In this document: piece after piece, positions 1 through 8,047 of the stretch
Layout of the letters: each line of letters opens with the position of its first letter
Numbering within the stretch: the first letter of the stretch is position 1
Assembly: GCA_018266935.1 (NCBI GenBank)
Contig: JAFDZL010000495.1
Coordinates: 1 to 34,179, forward strand
Reading direction: 5' to 3'
Length of the DNA stretch: 34,179 nucleotides
Origin: Bacteroidota bacterium
GTDB taxonomy: Bacteria > Bacteroidota > Bacteroidia > Sphingobacteriales > Sphingobacteriaceae
Program-made: the position numbers and the translations under genes
Notes under the pieces: model-generated
What the model saw: only the letters and a program-made list of their open reading frames with translations
Database searches by the model: none
Told to the model about the DNA's origin: nothing

Positions 1-602
1 TTAAACTTGAGGCAGTTGAAGGTACCCATGCTGCATTTGATCTGCTCCCGGCCCAGGTAGGTAATACTAAGGATGTGCACGCCATCATCCAAAAAATACT
101 GCATATCGAGTTTTTCGCCTAGACGCAGCTTCGAGACATCAATACAGCGCGCAAAATAATAAGCAGAAACGAAATCAAACACATCGCCCGTAAATTCGAA
201 AACACCCTTCGCCGCCTTTATTGTATTATTATTACGGTTAAATGTAACGTTGTCGCTATGCCGGTAGCTCGATTCGCGCCTGTTCTCGGTATAGAAATAA
301 GGCAGCAGCGTATTTTCGTCAATGTAACTCTCGTACCGGTTCCGCACCTTGTACAGAAAATCAAAAGTACCTGCCGTTTTCCCTTCGGCAACAATGTGAT
401 AAACCGGTTTGCCCTCGAATTTCAACGGGCTTTCCTCTACCCTTATATTGGCTTCAGCAGCGGTAAAAATCCCATACCGCAATTTGTAATTTAGCGCTTC
501 GCCGGGCTTGAACGCCGTTTCGTCTATTTTGGTAAATTGCTGTGCGAAAGCATTGTCAAGACAGATAAACGCGAGAAGAAATGCGAGCACGTAAATCTTC
601 AT
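1..602 (-). CDS. DUF3108 domain-containing secreted protein (3' end outside window)
   Basis: The reading frame starts at ATG 600-602 and runs open to the window edge, so only the first 200 residues are seen and the stop is missing. Residues 1-21 form a signal peptide (MKIYVLAFLLAFICLDNAFA followed by Q), so the product is exported. The mature part (KPGEALNYKLRYGIFTAAEA, later GKPVYHIVAEGKT and YFLDDGVHIL) reads like the DUF3108 family, periplasmic beta-rich proteins of unknown function. It is the last minus-strand gene here, 22 bases after the DUF2480 gene, so the two are probably co-transcribed. The family call is from remembered sequence character; no function is claimed. Confidence 0.75.
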   Translation of the reverse strand, partial: MKIYVLAFLLAFICLDNAFAQQFTKIDETAFKPGEALNYKLRYGIFTAAEANIRVEESPLKFEGKPVYHIVAEGKTAGTFDFLYKVRNRYESYIDENTLLPYFYTENRRESSYRHSDNVTFNRNNNTIKAAKGVFEFTGDVFDFVSAYYFARCIDVSKLRLGEKLDMQYFLDDGVHILSITYLGREQIKCSMGTFNCLKF

Positions 603-624
603 TGCTTACCGGGTATGTTGAAGA

Positions 625-1143
625 TCATGGATCTTTTCTTTTGTATATAGGAACTGTCGAACACGGTTCGCCGAACATGATGCTTTTAGCCACGGGTGTC
701 AGCCGCTTAGTCAGTTCGACGTAAGCAGAAACCGGCACATCAACATCGCCGCACCCCTTAATAACGATGCGCTGATCACGATATTGCTCAGCATCGAACC
801 CGGCCATGGCCTTTTCAAACAGCACGGTTTCAAGCACGTCCTTATCGCCGAATACGATCTCGCCGGCATAAGGCGCCATTTTATTGGCGACAAGCATATA
901 GGCCCAGGCAGGCACAATGGCATCGGCCGTGCAGGTGATGCCCACGTTCTTGCCTGCGTATTGCGACCAGTCGTGGTTCTTTACAAACTCCCTGAAATCC
1001 TTCTCGCGCAGGATGAGGCCCATATACAGGTTATCTTTGATATCATAGATCACCCGCTCGCCGGCCGGGTAAAATGCCGCCGGATCAATCGTCACCAACC
1101 CGCTCTGCGCAACCTTATTGACTATATTTTCCTGGATATCCAT
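625..1143 (-). CDS. DUF2480 family protein
   Basis: This 172-residue protein starts at ATG 1141-1143 (MDIQENIVNKVAQSGLVTID) and has no signal peptide or membrane segment, so it is probably cytoplasmic. The pattern of an N-terminal VTIDPAAFYP-type strand, a central DWSQYAGKNVGITCTADAIV and a C-terminal KGCGDVDVPVSAYVELTKRL matches the Bacteroidota DUF2480 family, whose function is unknown. Two cysteines near the middle and C-terminus (in ITCTAD and KGCGDV) lie in the best conserved stretches. It follows the PpiD-like gene but is separated from it by a terminator and a palindromic repeat, so it likely has its own promoter. Confidence 0.8.
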   Translation of the reverse strand: MDIQENIVNKVAQSGLVTIDPAAFYPAGERVIYDIKDNLYMGLILREKDFREFVKNHDWSQYAGKNVGITCTADAIVPAWAYMLVANKMAPYAGEIVFGDKDVLETVLFEKAMAGFDAEQYRDQRIVIKGCGDVDVPVSAYVELTKRLTPVAKSIMFGEPCSTVPIYKRKDP

Positions 1144-1165
1144 TTTCGTCCCCTTTCAGCTTTTT

Positions 1166-1266
1166 GCCTCACCTAAATCCTCTCCAAGGGAGAGGACTTT
1201 CACAACCTGTTTAACTTTTTAAAGTTTCCCCAACTCCCTCTCCCTTGGAGAGGGCCAGGGTGAGGC
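1166..1266. repeat. 35-bp imperfect inverted repeat (CCTCTCC/GGAGAGG palindrome)
   Basis: Arms at 1166-1200 and 1232-1266 are imperfect reverse complements, both beginning GCCTCACC when read outside-in. Each arm also contains its own perfect hairpin: CCTCTCC-AAG-GGAGAGG on the left and CCTCTCC-CTT-GGAGAGG on the right. The element sits between a terminator and the DUF2480 gene. This double-palindrome layout is typical of dispersed REP/MITE-like elements; I recall similar CCTCTCC-rich units in other Bacteroidota genomes but cannot check copies here. Confidence 0.75.
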
Positions 1267-1308
1267 TAAAATAAAAATCCGGAAGCAGCGCTTAAACTGC
1301 TCCCGGAT
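1267..1308 (-). terminator. Intrinsic terminator of the PpiD-like gene
   Basis: On the minus strand a stem ATCCGGGAGCAG / CTGCTTCCGGAT (11 of 12 pairs, arms 1297-1308 and 1277-1288) with an 8-base loop is followed at once by TTTTATTTTA. It begins 22 bases after the stop of the PpiD-like gene. Stem plus T tract is the standard factor-independent form. Confidence 0.75.
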
Positions 1309-1329
1309 ACAAAGTTACTTCAAAATCTC

Positions 1330-3438
1330 TTACAAGAACTTAGCCCTGTAATCTTTTACATTCGCCTTATCTTTCAGCGACTCAAATATGCTCGCCTGCG
1401 AACGGCTCAGCAGGGTCTGCGCTATCTGCGCCCGCTGCGTTACCGAGTTACCAAGCGGCGCCGGGTTGATGAAATTCATCACCGAGAATACATAAACGCC
1501 GTGGTCGCCTTCGATCGGCTTCGACAGTTGGTTCGGCTTCGAACCGAACATGGTGCCTATTACTTTATACTCTACAGCCTGGCCCGGAATATTTGGGTTC
1601 GCAAATACCACGTTCTGTACCGGCGTTGCGGTCAGGTTCAGCTTCTGCGCCACCTGGTCGATGGTTTGTGAACCACTCTCGGCAGCCTGTATTTTCGCGA
1701 TCAATTGTTTAGCTTTTACCGCTTTGCGCACATCAGGCTCAATCTGTTTCTTCACATCGTCCAACGACAAGGTGCCTTTTGGTTTGATGGCGGTCAGCAC
1801 GGGTACGATATAATGATCTCCTACCACATAAACCTGGTCGCCGTCGTCGCCTACTTTAGATTTGTAAGCCCACCTTACTATCGCGCGTGCATCATCAATG
1901 CCCTGCACCGAGGCAGCAAGCGCCTTAAAATCATTGGCCGATTTAACGGTCAGCCCTTCTTTTTTTGCTTCCGCGTTGAAGTTGGTATTATTTGCAAGCG
2001 CGCCCAGGAAAGCTTGTGCCTTGCTATAGGCAACGGTTTGTGTTTTCTGGCTTGGCGTTATAGGCTTGTCAACCAGCGCTACCTTGGCTACTTTCTCGGA
2101 ACCTTTCTGATCCTCAATATGGATCAGGTGTACACCAAATTGTGTGGTGGTGATAACCAGGTCGCCCTTCTTGCCATTAAAGGCCGCTTCTTCAAACGGG
2201 GCAGCCATAATGCCGCGTCCAAACATGCCGAGCTCGCCGCCTTTTTTGGCTGAACCGGGATCGCTCGAGAAAGTCTGAGCAAGGTCGGCGAATGACTTAC
2301 CGCCCTGTACCAATTTCTTTAGCGAGTCGGCTCTTTTAAGCGCAGCATCTAAACCAATGCCCTGCGCCGAGATCAGGATGTGGCTTGCTTTTACCGAATC
2401 GGGGCCTACACGCGCATCGATCAGTTTGGCGATCTTATAGCTGCCATTAGACAGGTACGGACCGTAAACAAAGCCGTTCGGTTCGTTAAACATCACCGAA
2501 TCCAGCTTTGGATCGCCCAATTGTCCCTTCTTCCTGTAGGCGAAAGGCGTTTTGGTTTCCGCATTCTGCTGTACAAAAAGCGAATCGTTGGTGCTGCTCT
2601 TAAAAAGCGGCGCCAATTTTTCAACCTGGTCCTTAACGGCTGCAGAATCTTCTTTGGTCGCCGAACCGTTAACGCTCACGTAGTCAAAGCTTCTCAACTC
2701 TTCTTTGTTGTTGAACTTGTATTTGTGATCCGCGTAATATGCTTTATAGTCGTCGTCCGAAAGGGTTACTTTATTGTCAGGTATCGAAGCGTAATCCAGC
2801 GTCACGTATTTGAAATTAACCAGCCTGTTCTTCGCCTCGTAGTCATCCTTTGTATCCAGCGAGTTCACGTACATACCGTTCGTCGCCAGCGCCACAAATT
2901 TTTGCGCAATTTTATTAAGCCCCATCTGGTTGATGAAGGCATTCCACTTCTGGACCATCGGGTCGTCCGCCGGAGCGCTTTTTATGTTATTCACAAACTG
3001 GCGCAGCTTATTCTGATCAACTTTACCGGTTTGCGGATCGCCGAAGTTTTGTACAATGGTCTGATCGGGATTATTGCCGAATATCATTTCCGACTTCTCG
3101 TCGGGAGTAACCGTCAGGCCAAGCTTATCAACTTCCTTGTTGAGCAGCACCTGGTTCACCATCTGGTTCCAGGTATTTTCCTGCATATATGCGGTAAACT
3201 GGGGGGTAAGGTTCTGCCCCGATTGCTGGAATTGTTCCTCCTGCGATTTCAACTGGTTGTTGAAATCGTTATACGATATTTTTTCGCCGGCAACGCTGCC
3301 AAGTTCATCGCGGTCACTGCCGAACAATGAACTCCCCTTCTGCAGCACGTCGATCAAAATAAACAAAGAAAGCGAGAGGCCGATGGCAATGGCTACTATC
3401 TTGCCCATGCGCTCGCGCAAATAATTCATTACACCCAT
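1330..3438 (-). CDS. PpiD/SurA-type peptidyl-prolyl isomerase, membrane-anchored periplasmic chaperone
   Basis: This 702-residue protein has one N-terminal membrane segment (about 14-32, IVAIAIGLSLSLFILIDVL) that anchors it to the inner membrane with the rest in the periplasm. Residues about 40-250 resemble the SurA N-terminal chaperone region. A parvulin rotamase domain follows at about 345-450, with VKASHILIS, a DPGSAKKGGELGMFGRG loop and FGVHLIHI as landmarks. This is the layout of PpiD-like SurA_N/rotamase proteins, which help fold outer-membrane proteins. Its neighbours upstream are lptC and an outer-membrane barrel, consistent with that role. ATG 3436-3438 is the start; a second in-frame ATG lies three codons in. 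A terminator follows its stop. Confidence 0.85.
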   Translation of the reverse strand: MGVMNYLRERMGKIVAIAIGLSLSLFILIDVLQKGSSLFGSDRDELGSVAGEKISYNDFNNQLKSQEEQFQQSGQNLTPQFTAYMQENTWNQMVNQVLLNKEVDKLGLTVTPDEKSEMIFGNNPDQTIVQNFGDPQTGKVDQNKLRQFVNNIKSAPADDPMVQKWNAFINQMGLNKIAQKFVALATNGMYVNSLDTKDDYEAKNRLVNFKYVTLDYASIPDNKVTLSDDDYKAYYADHKYKFNNKEELRSFDYVSVNGSATKEDSAAVKDQVEKLAPLFKSSTNDSLFVQQNAETKTPFAYRKKGQLGDPKLDSVMFNEPNGFVYGPYLSNGSYKIAKLIDARVGPDSVKASHILISAQGIGLDAALKRADSLKKLVQGGKSFADLAQTFSSDPGSAKKGGELGMFGRGIMAAPFEEAAFNGKKGDLVITTTQFGVHLIHIEDQKGSEKVAKVALVDKPITPSQKTQTVAYSKAQAFLGALANNTNFNAEAKKEGLTVKSANDFKALAASVQGIDDARAIVRWAYKSKVGDDGDQVYVVGDHYIVPVLTAIKPKGTLSLDDVKKQIEPDVRKAVKAKQLIAKIQAAESGSQTIDQVAQKLNLTATPVQNVVFANPNIPGQAVEYKVIGTMFGSKPNQLSKPIEGDHGVYVFSVMNFINPAPLGNSVTQRAQIAQTLLSRSQASIFESLKDKANVKDYRAKFL

Positions 3439-3480
3439 ATACTATAACTATAATATTAAAAAAACTCACTCAGAGCAGAA

Positions 3481-3553
3481 AGCTAAAAGCGCAAAGCATA
3501 AAGCTATTAAAAGAAACTTTCGGCTTTGGTCTTTCTGCTTTAAGCTTTTAGCT
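3481..3553. repeat. 22-bp imperfect inverted repeat (AGCTAAAAGC type)
   Basis: Arms at 3481-3502 and 3532-3553 are imperfect reverse complements sharing AGCTAAAAGC at their outer ends, with AAAGC words repeated through the loop. It lies between the lptC stop and the PpiD-like start. It could act as an lptC transcript end, but no T tract follows; a dispersed repeat is equally possible. Confidence 0.6.
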
Positions 3554-3621
3554 CAAAAAGAGGGCGCAAGATACAATTTTTGGTAAAATTATAAACAGAA
3601 AAAATTCTACGTGCGCGCCGC

Positions 3622-4206
3622 CTATTGCTTTGGAATATCCTGGCTTTTAACATTTATGTCGCCGTGCGCGTTGCCGAATTTCCAGTGATTAAGTCCTTCG
3701 TCGCTGCTGAAGCTTGATCCGTCGAGCGCCGTTCCGTCAGCCATCCGCACATGCACCAGCGTATTCGAGGTTACCTGCTTGCTATTCTGATCCCATATCA
3801 ATTCGTCCGAGGTGAAAGTTTCGCCTTTCACATTGGTGCCTACCACATTGTTGCGCAACACAATATTTTTCTCTTGTTTATGGTAAACAGCGTATTTGGC
3901 GGTAATGGTTCCTGTTTCGTTCAGGTCGGGGCCGTAGAATATTACCTTAACGCCTTTTGGCATCTCGGTGTAAGGCTGTTTCACCGAATCGTAGTCCATC
4001 ATCAGGGGCGCCGTCATGTGGGCCTTTACCTTGGCCGAGTCGCTGTAGATCACATCGACATTAGTATAGCTGGTAACCGGTTTATTCACTTCGGCGGCGG
4101 ATATTTTCTGCAGATCTTTCAGGTCGTTCTCGCAGCCCGTTAAAATGCCGGCGCCGGCGATCGTTAGCGGCAAAATCAACCATGTGAACAGATTTGCCTT
4201 TTTCAT
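3622..4206 (-). CDS. lptC: LPS export ABC transporter periplasmic protein LptC
   Basis: This 194-residue protein starts at ATG 4204-4206 (MKKANLFTWLILPLTIAG) and carries a lipoprotein signal with lipobox LTGC (Cys25). An upstream TTG would add six residues overlapping the barrel gene but would spoil the signal peptide. The mature part has the LptC/OstA-like beta-jellyroll pattern: DVIYSDSAKVKAHMTAPLM, then GTITAKYAVYHKQEKNIVLR and GETFTSDELIWDQNSKQVTS. LptC couples the LptB2FG transporter to LptA and moves lipopolysaccharide across the periplasm. The lipoprotein form in place of a membrane helix is, as I recall, usual in Bacteroidota. It is 10 bases downstream of the barrel gene, implying one transcript. 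Confidence 0.85.
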   Translation of the reverse strand: MKKANLFTWLILPLTIAGAGILTGCENDLKDLQKISAAEVNKPVTSYTNVDVIYSDSAKVKAHMTAPLMMDYDSVKQPYTEMPKGVKVIFYGPDLNETGTITAKYAVYHKQEKNIVLRNNVVGTNVKGETFTSDELIWDQNSKQVTSNTLVHVRMADGTALDGSSFSSDEGLNHWKFGNAHGDINVKSQDIPKQ

Positions 4207-4216
4207 ACCGGCATGA

Positions 4217-5548
4217 TTAATCAAACTTATATCGCACGAACCATTTGTCGTTCAGCGTAAAGCCCAGGTGCAGGTTGACATAATTCTCCTGTACGAGGCC
4301 GCTCTGCAAGGTACCGCGTTTGCCTATTTCGGCCGAGAAATTCACCTTATAAAAAGCGGTGGAGACACGGTCGTGCGGAAGCGGAATGCCAAAGCCGAAA
4401 GTGAAAGCGTATCTCTTTATATCAACGTTATTGATATTAAGATAAGTGTCTTCATAGATAAAGCCCACGCGGTAATCAACCAGCGCCAGGTAACTGGACA
4501 ACGCGTTCGGGTTAGGAATAACCGAAGCGCCTATATTGAACGTTTTGCTGTTTTGCAATCCCGCGTTGCTGCCGGCAATCGAAAGGTCGGACCAGTTACC
4601 CGTGGTAAATTCAGCACCGATCATATAAAAACCGTCCTTCTGGTAAACGAGCCCATAGTGATTGATGCGCGGTAACTGCAGCTTTCCATTGGGTGTTTGG
4701 CTGTTCACTACGGTATCGGACGGGTTGTTCTGATTTCCGGTGGAATCATAGGTGTACTGGCTGACGATGTACGAATTCTGAACATTGAGGCTATTGCCTA
4801 TGGATGCCGAATAGCCCAGTGTAAGGTGTTTGAGCGTAGAAAAATCGAACGTATATTGAGCGCCGTAGTCGAAATTAAAGCCGCCGACGTGGTTATCCTG
4901 CTCCACGCGCGAATCGAGCATACCATACAGGTTTGGTATCTCTGTTGACTGGAACTGTTTCAGGTTGCCAAATATATATGAAGCGTTGACGCCTAAGGCC
5001 AAATGCCGGGCGACGGTAAAGCCATAACCTAAAAATGCTTTTGATAAACCTCCTTCTCCCGAATAAATGTAGTTAACGGCGTTGGTGTCGGCAGGCGATG
5101 AAGTGCCGAAACCTTTGGATAACGTCTGTTTATAATTATACCCCACTTCGCTGTATGGCATCAATCCGAAACTAACCGCCGAATGCTCGCTTACCGGAAG
5201 GCCTATAGCAAAGTGGCTAAGTCTCAGGTTCGAGTACTTGTCGGCGCCCGTAACGCCTGACTGGCTAAGCGTCAAAAAATTGGTAGCGATGCCGGCATCG
5301 ATCACCGTGTAGTCGATATAGCCATTGGCTGCGGGATTGATGACGTTGACATTCCTGAAATTGCCCATGATATTGGTGGCCACGGATATGCCGCCCATGC
5401 CGATATTTTGGGGCATAAGCTGATTGCTGAAATCGCCTATACCATAACGTGAATATGGCGAACTGGTAGTGGCGGTGGATTGGGCCCTGGCCTCAGCTAT
5501 GATAACAACAAGCAAAAATGTAACAAAGAGCCTGGTATATTTAATCAT
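4217..5548 (-). CDS. Outer membrane beta-barrel protein, FadL/OmpP1-like
   Basis: This 443-residue protein has a signal peptide (1-22, ending AEARA) and a mature N-terminus with SSPYSRYGIGDF, a phrase common in Bacteroidota FadL-like barrels. The rest is alternating beta-strand sequence rich in Gly, Asn and aromatic residues (AVSFGLMPYSEVGYNY, HLTLGYSASIGNSLNV). The C-terminal strand ends FVRYKFD, an aromatic ending expected by the BAM machinery. Its ATG at 5546-5548 overlaps the coaX stop by 8 bases, so translation is probably coupled. The gene precedes lptC and the PpiD-like chaperone. Substrate unknown; possibly a hydrophobic-compound channel by family. Confidence 0.75.
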   Translation of the reverse strand: MIKYTRLFVTFLLVVIIAEARAQSTATTSSPYSRYGIGDFSNQLMPQNIGMGGISVATNIMGNFRNVNVINPAANGYIDYTVIDAGIATNFLTLSQSGVTGADKYSNLRLSHFAIGLPVSEHSAVSFGLMPYSEVGYNYKQTLSKGFGTSSPADTNAVNYIYSGEGGLSKAFLGYGFTVARHLALGVNASYIFGNLKQFQSTEIPNLYGMLDSRVEQDNHVGGFNFDYGAQYTFDFSTLKHLTLGYSASIGNSLNVQNSYIVSQYTYDSTGNQNNPSDTVVNSQTPNGKLQLPRINHYGLVYQKDGFYMIGAEFTTGNWSDLSIAGSNAGLQNSKTFNIGASVIPNPNALSSYLALVDYRVGFIYEDTYLNINNVDIKRYAFTFGFGIPLPHDRVSTAFYKVNFSAEIGKRGTLQSGLVQENYVNLHLGFTLNDKWFVRYKFD

Positions 5549-6284
5549 TCGTATATTGTATAACTGCGTTTAATCCCTTCAGAACCAAGTAAGGCTCATT
5601 TTTAATGCAGGTGGCAAAGATGCTATTTTTCAATAGAGTATCAAAAAAAATGCTGTCGCCTCCTGTAAGTATAACATTCAAATCCCGCGTACTCTTGCGG
5701 TAGCTTTCAATAAAACCTGTAAGCTCGTATTTTATCCCGTTCTGCACACCCGAACGTATAGCGCTTACCGTATCATCGCCATAGCTTTCGCCGAATTGAG
5801 CATCCGCATCGATGAGCGGCAGCGCCCCCGTATAATAATTCAATGCTTTATAACGCATATTCAGCCCCGGCGATATGCTGCCCCCCAAATAATTTCCGGC
5901 AGCGTCGATGAAGTCGTAGGTGATCGCTGTGCCCGCGCCTATCACCAGGCTGTTTTTCCCGGGATACAGTTTATGCGCGCCAACCACCGCGGCTATCCTG
6001 TCCGGGCCCAGCGTTTCGGGCGTTTTATACCTGTTGGTGATGCTCACGGCCATACCAACGGTAAAATATTTTACTGCAATTTTTCGGCTGACGGCCTCGC
6101 GCCATGCTTCCGTTTCCTTTCTTACCGACGATATGATCGCCTTTTGTATATCATATTTGGCGATCAGGCCGAGCAAGGTTTCTGCGTCTGCAGCCTGGTA
6201 TTGCTCAAACTGCAACAATTCATCTTGCCTGAAAACCGCGACTTTGATTAGGGTATTGCCAATGTCAATAACCAGGTTTGCCAT
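5541..6284 (-). CDS. coaX: Type III pantothenate kinase
   Basis: This 247-residue ASKHA-fold enzyme phosphorylates pantothenate, the first step of coenzyme A synthesis. Visible motifs are the phosphate loop DIGNTLIKV (7-15), GPDRIAAVVGAH (93-104, with the catalytic Asp95), GTAITYDFID (118-127) and GGSISPGL (134-141), all typical of CoaX. Length fits the usual 240-260. Its ATG (6282-6284) overlaps the purQ stop by one base and its own stop overlaps the next gene by 8 bases, so the three are one transcription unit. CoaX is insensitive to CoA feedback in characterised cases. Confidence 0.93.
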   Translation of the reverse strand: MANLVIDIGNTLIKVAVFRQDELLQFEQYQAADAETLLGLIAKYDIQKAIISSVRKETEAWREAVSRKIAVKYFTVGMAVSITNRYKTPETLGPDRIAAVVGAHKLYPGKNSLVIGAGTAITYDFIDAAGNYLGGSISPGLNMRYKALNYYTGALPLIDADAQFGESYGDDTVSAIRSGVQNGIKYELTGFIESYRKSTRDLNVILTGGDSIFFDTLLKNSIFATCIKNEPYLVLKGLNAVIQYTND

Positions 6285-6976
6285 CAGGCCCTTACCATTG
6301 CTAATATCGATTCGAATATTGCAAGCCCATCCTGGTTGGCTAATATAGGATCAGCAGCGCGCTCGGGGTGCGGCATCATGCCAAACACGTTTCGCCCTTT
6401 GTTGCATACGCCGGCAATGTTTTGCAACGAACCGTTGGGGTTTGCCTCATCGGTGATATTACCGTACTCGTCGCAATACCTGAACAATACCTGGTCGTTA
6501 TCGTTCAGCATTTTCAGCGTGTCCGCGTCGGCAAAATAATTACCTTCACCGTGTGCTATAGGTATTTTGAGCGCCCTTTGCAGATCGATCTGCGAGGTGA
6601 GCAGCGAATCGTTTGTTTGCGCCCTCAGGTAAATATTGCTGCAATTGAACTTGCGGTTGGTATTGTGCAGAAGTGCCCCTGGGACAAGCCCGGCTTCGGC
6701 TACGATCTGGAAGCCATTGCATACCCCCCAAACATAACCGCCTTTTGCCGCAAACTGGATAACTTCCTGCATAATGGGCGAGAAACGCGCGATAGCGCCC
6801 GAGCGCAGGTAATCGCCGAATGAAAAACCACCGGGCAATACGATAAAATCGCAGCCCCGCAGGTCATGCTCTTTATGCCACAGGCGAACCACCTGCTGGC
6901 CCATTATTTTTTCCAGTACGTAGATGATATCCTCATCACAGTTGGAACCGGGAAATATTACAACTCCGAACTTCAT
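6284..6976 (-). CDS. purQ: Phosphoribosylformylglycinamidine synthase subunit PurQ (glutaminase)
   Basis: This 230-residue class I glutamine amidotransferase supplies ammonia to PurL for conversion of FGAR to FGAM in purine synthesis. The catalytic triad is visible: nucleophile Cys86 in WGVCNGFQ, and His203 and Glu205 in MMPHPERA. FPGSNCDED (8-16) and LPGGFSFGDYLR (47-58) are PurQ hallmarks. A separate PurQ implies a small PurL elsewhere in the genome rather than the fused long PurL. A perfect -7 box lies only four bases before the ATG. The gene starts the purQ-coaX-barrel-lptC run. Confidence 0.95.
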   Translation of the reverse strand: MKFGVVIFPGSNCDEDIIYVLEKIMGQQVVRLWHKEHDLRGCDFIVLPGGFSFGDYLRSGAIARFSPIMQEVIQFAAKGGYVWGVCNGFQIVAEAGLVPGALLHNTNRKFNCSNIYLRAQTNDSLLTSQIDLQRALKIPIAHGEGNYFADADTLKMLNDNDQVLFRYCDEYGNITDEANPNGSLQNIAGVCNKGRNVFGMMPHPERAADPILANQDGLAIFESILAMVRA

Positions 6977-6980
6977 GGCA

Positions 6981-6988
6981 CAAAGCTA
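6981..6988 (-). promoter_or_regulatory. Candidate -7 box upstream of purQ
   Basis: Read on the minus strand this is TAGCTTTG, a perfect match to the Bacteroidota -7 consensus TAnnTTTG. A weak -33 match (TTCG) lies 21 bases upstream. The box ends four bases before the ATG, which would put transcription start at or next to the start codon, giving a leaderless or near-leaderless message. Confidence 0.4.
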
Positions 6989-7021
6989 ACATAACCCCCG
7001 AAATTAGGACGAATGTAAAAG

Positions 7022-8008
7022 TTAAAAAGTGTTAAACTGGAAATAAATGATGCTGGCCAGCAATATGATATACAAGGATTCATAGAACCAGCGGTAACTT
7101 CCATAGAGAAAATAATAGGAAAAAAATATCGCAGCAGGCACGGCGCAAAGCAGGAAGTGGTCGGCGTGGAAGCCGGGGCGTATGTAGAACGAAAAACCGC
7201 CAATAACCGCCACGAAAAGCAGCAATTGCATTGATTTTCGGGTTTGTACGTAGCTTTTTAAGAAGTTTTGCTGCAATTTGAAAAAACCGAGCACCAGGAT
7301 GATGATCACCGGGATCAAAACCAAATAATTATAGTAATTGAAGCTGATCTTGAACTGGAACTTCGTAGCCAGGGGCAGCCAGATATCATAAAACTGCTGC
7401 ATGCTGCCGCCCAAATAGTAGGAGACTGCCAGGAAGAAGAATACCGTTGCAAAGCCGATGATGCAGGCTACCCACTCGCGCCATTTGAACGGCCTGAAGA
7501 TCACCAGCGCTATCCACACGCACATGAACATGAAGATAAAGGGCAGGTAGAAAAGCGTACCCACCGCCACGATCATGCCCAGGTCGTACGAGGTGGATTT
7601 GGCATCCTCGCCTTTGTAAAAACTGAATATTTTAAACAGCATCCATATCACCAGGAAATTGCACACCAAAGGCGGTCCCAGCAGCAAAAATGGCGTCAGC
7701 AGGCCCGAAGCAGTTACATACATCACCGCCGGCAGATAGGTTGACTTACCCAACAGGTTGTGGTAATTGACCAGGAAGTTGAGCAGCAGCGCCTGTGCCA
7801 ATACCAATATGGCGGCAATAAGCAAGTTTAAAGCAGGCGGTATGTTGTAACGGTATGCCGCGGACAGGTGCAGGCGCGAAAAAAGCTCGTCAAAGGGGAA
7901 ATCGGTTTTGGCGGGGAGACTATACAGGTAACCCACGCGCAATACGCAGAGCAAAACAACCAGCCAGATGATATTCAGGGGATTGTACGATCGGAAAAAT
8001 TTGATCAT
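7022..8008 (-). CDS. Polytopic membrane protein, DUF6427-like
   Basis: This 328-residue integral membrane protein has roughly eight to ten hydrophobic helices (for example NIIWLVVLLCVLRVGYLY near the start, LNLLIAAILVLAQALLLNFL, LVLIPVIIILVLGFF). Its start MIKFFRSYNPLN and overall plan resemble the Bacteroidota DUF6427 family, whose members I recall near purine or upp genes and which have no established function. The ATG is at 8006-8008. It lies between the glycosyltransferase and purQ, on the same strand. Some relatives were once called beta-carotene monooxygenases; nothing here supports that. Confidence 0.65.
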   Translation of the reverse strand: MIKFFRSYNPLNIIWLVVLLCVLRVGYLYSLPAKTDFPFDELFSRLHLSAAYRYNIPPALNLLIAAILVLAQALLLNFLVNYHNLLGKSTYLPAVMYVTASGLLTPFLLLGPPLVCNFLVIWMLFKIFSFYKGEDAKSTSYDLGMIVAVGTLFYLPFIFMFMCVWIALVIFRPFKWREWVACIIGFATVFFFLAVSYYLGGSMQQFYDIWLPLATKFQFKISFNYYNYLVLIPVIIILVLGFFKLQQNFLKSYVQTRKSMQLLLFVAVIGGFSFYIRPGFHADHFLLCAVPAAIFFSYYFLYGSYRWFYESLYIILLASIIYFQFNTF

Positions 8009-8047
8009 GACCGGCGGATTTCGATGGCAATAATACAGAAAAACTGC

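Noticed and set aside
2380-3330. Long open frame of 316 codons on the plus strand inside the PpiD-like gene
   Set aside because: It is antisense to a clearly coding gene with recognisable domains, its product has no plausible domain, and such frames arise from codon bias.
4207-4224. Longer lptC start at TTG
   Set aside because: It would put polar residues before the signal peptide; ATG 4204-4206 gives a standard lipoprotein signal.
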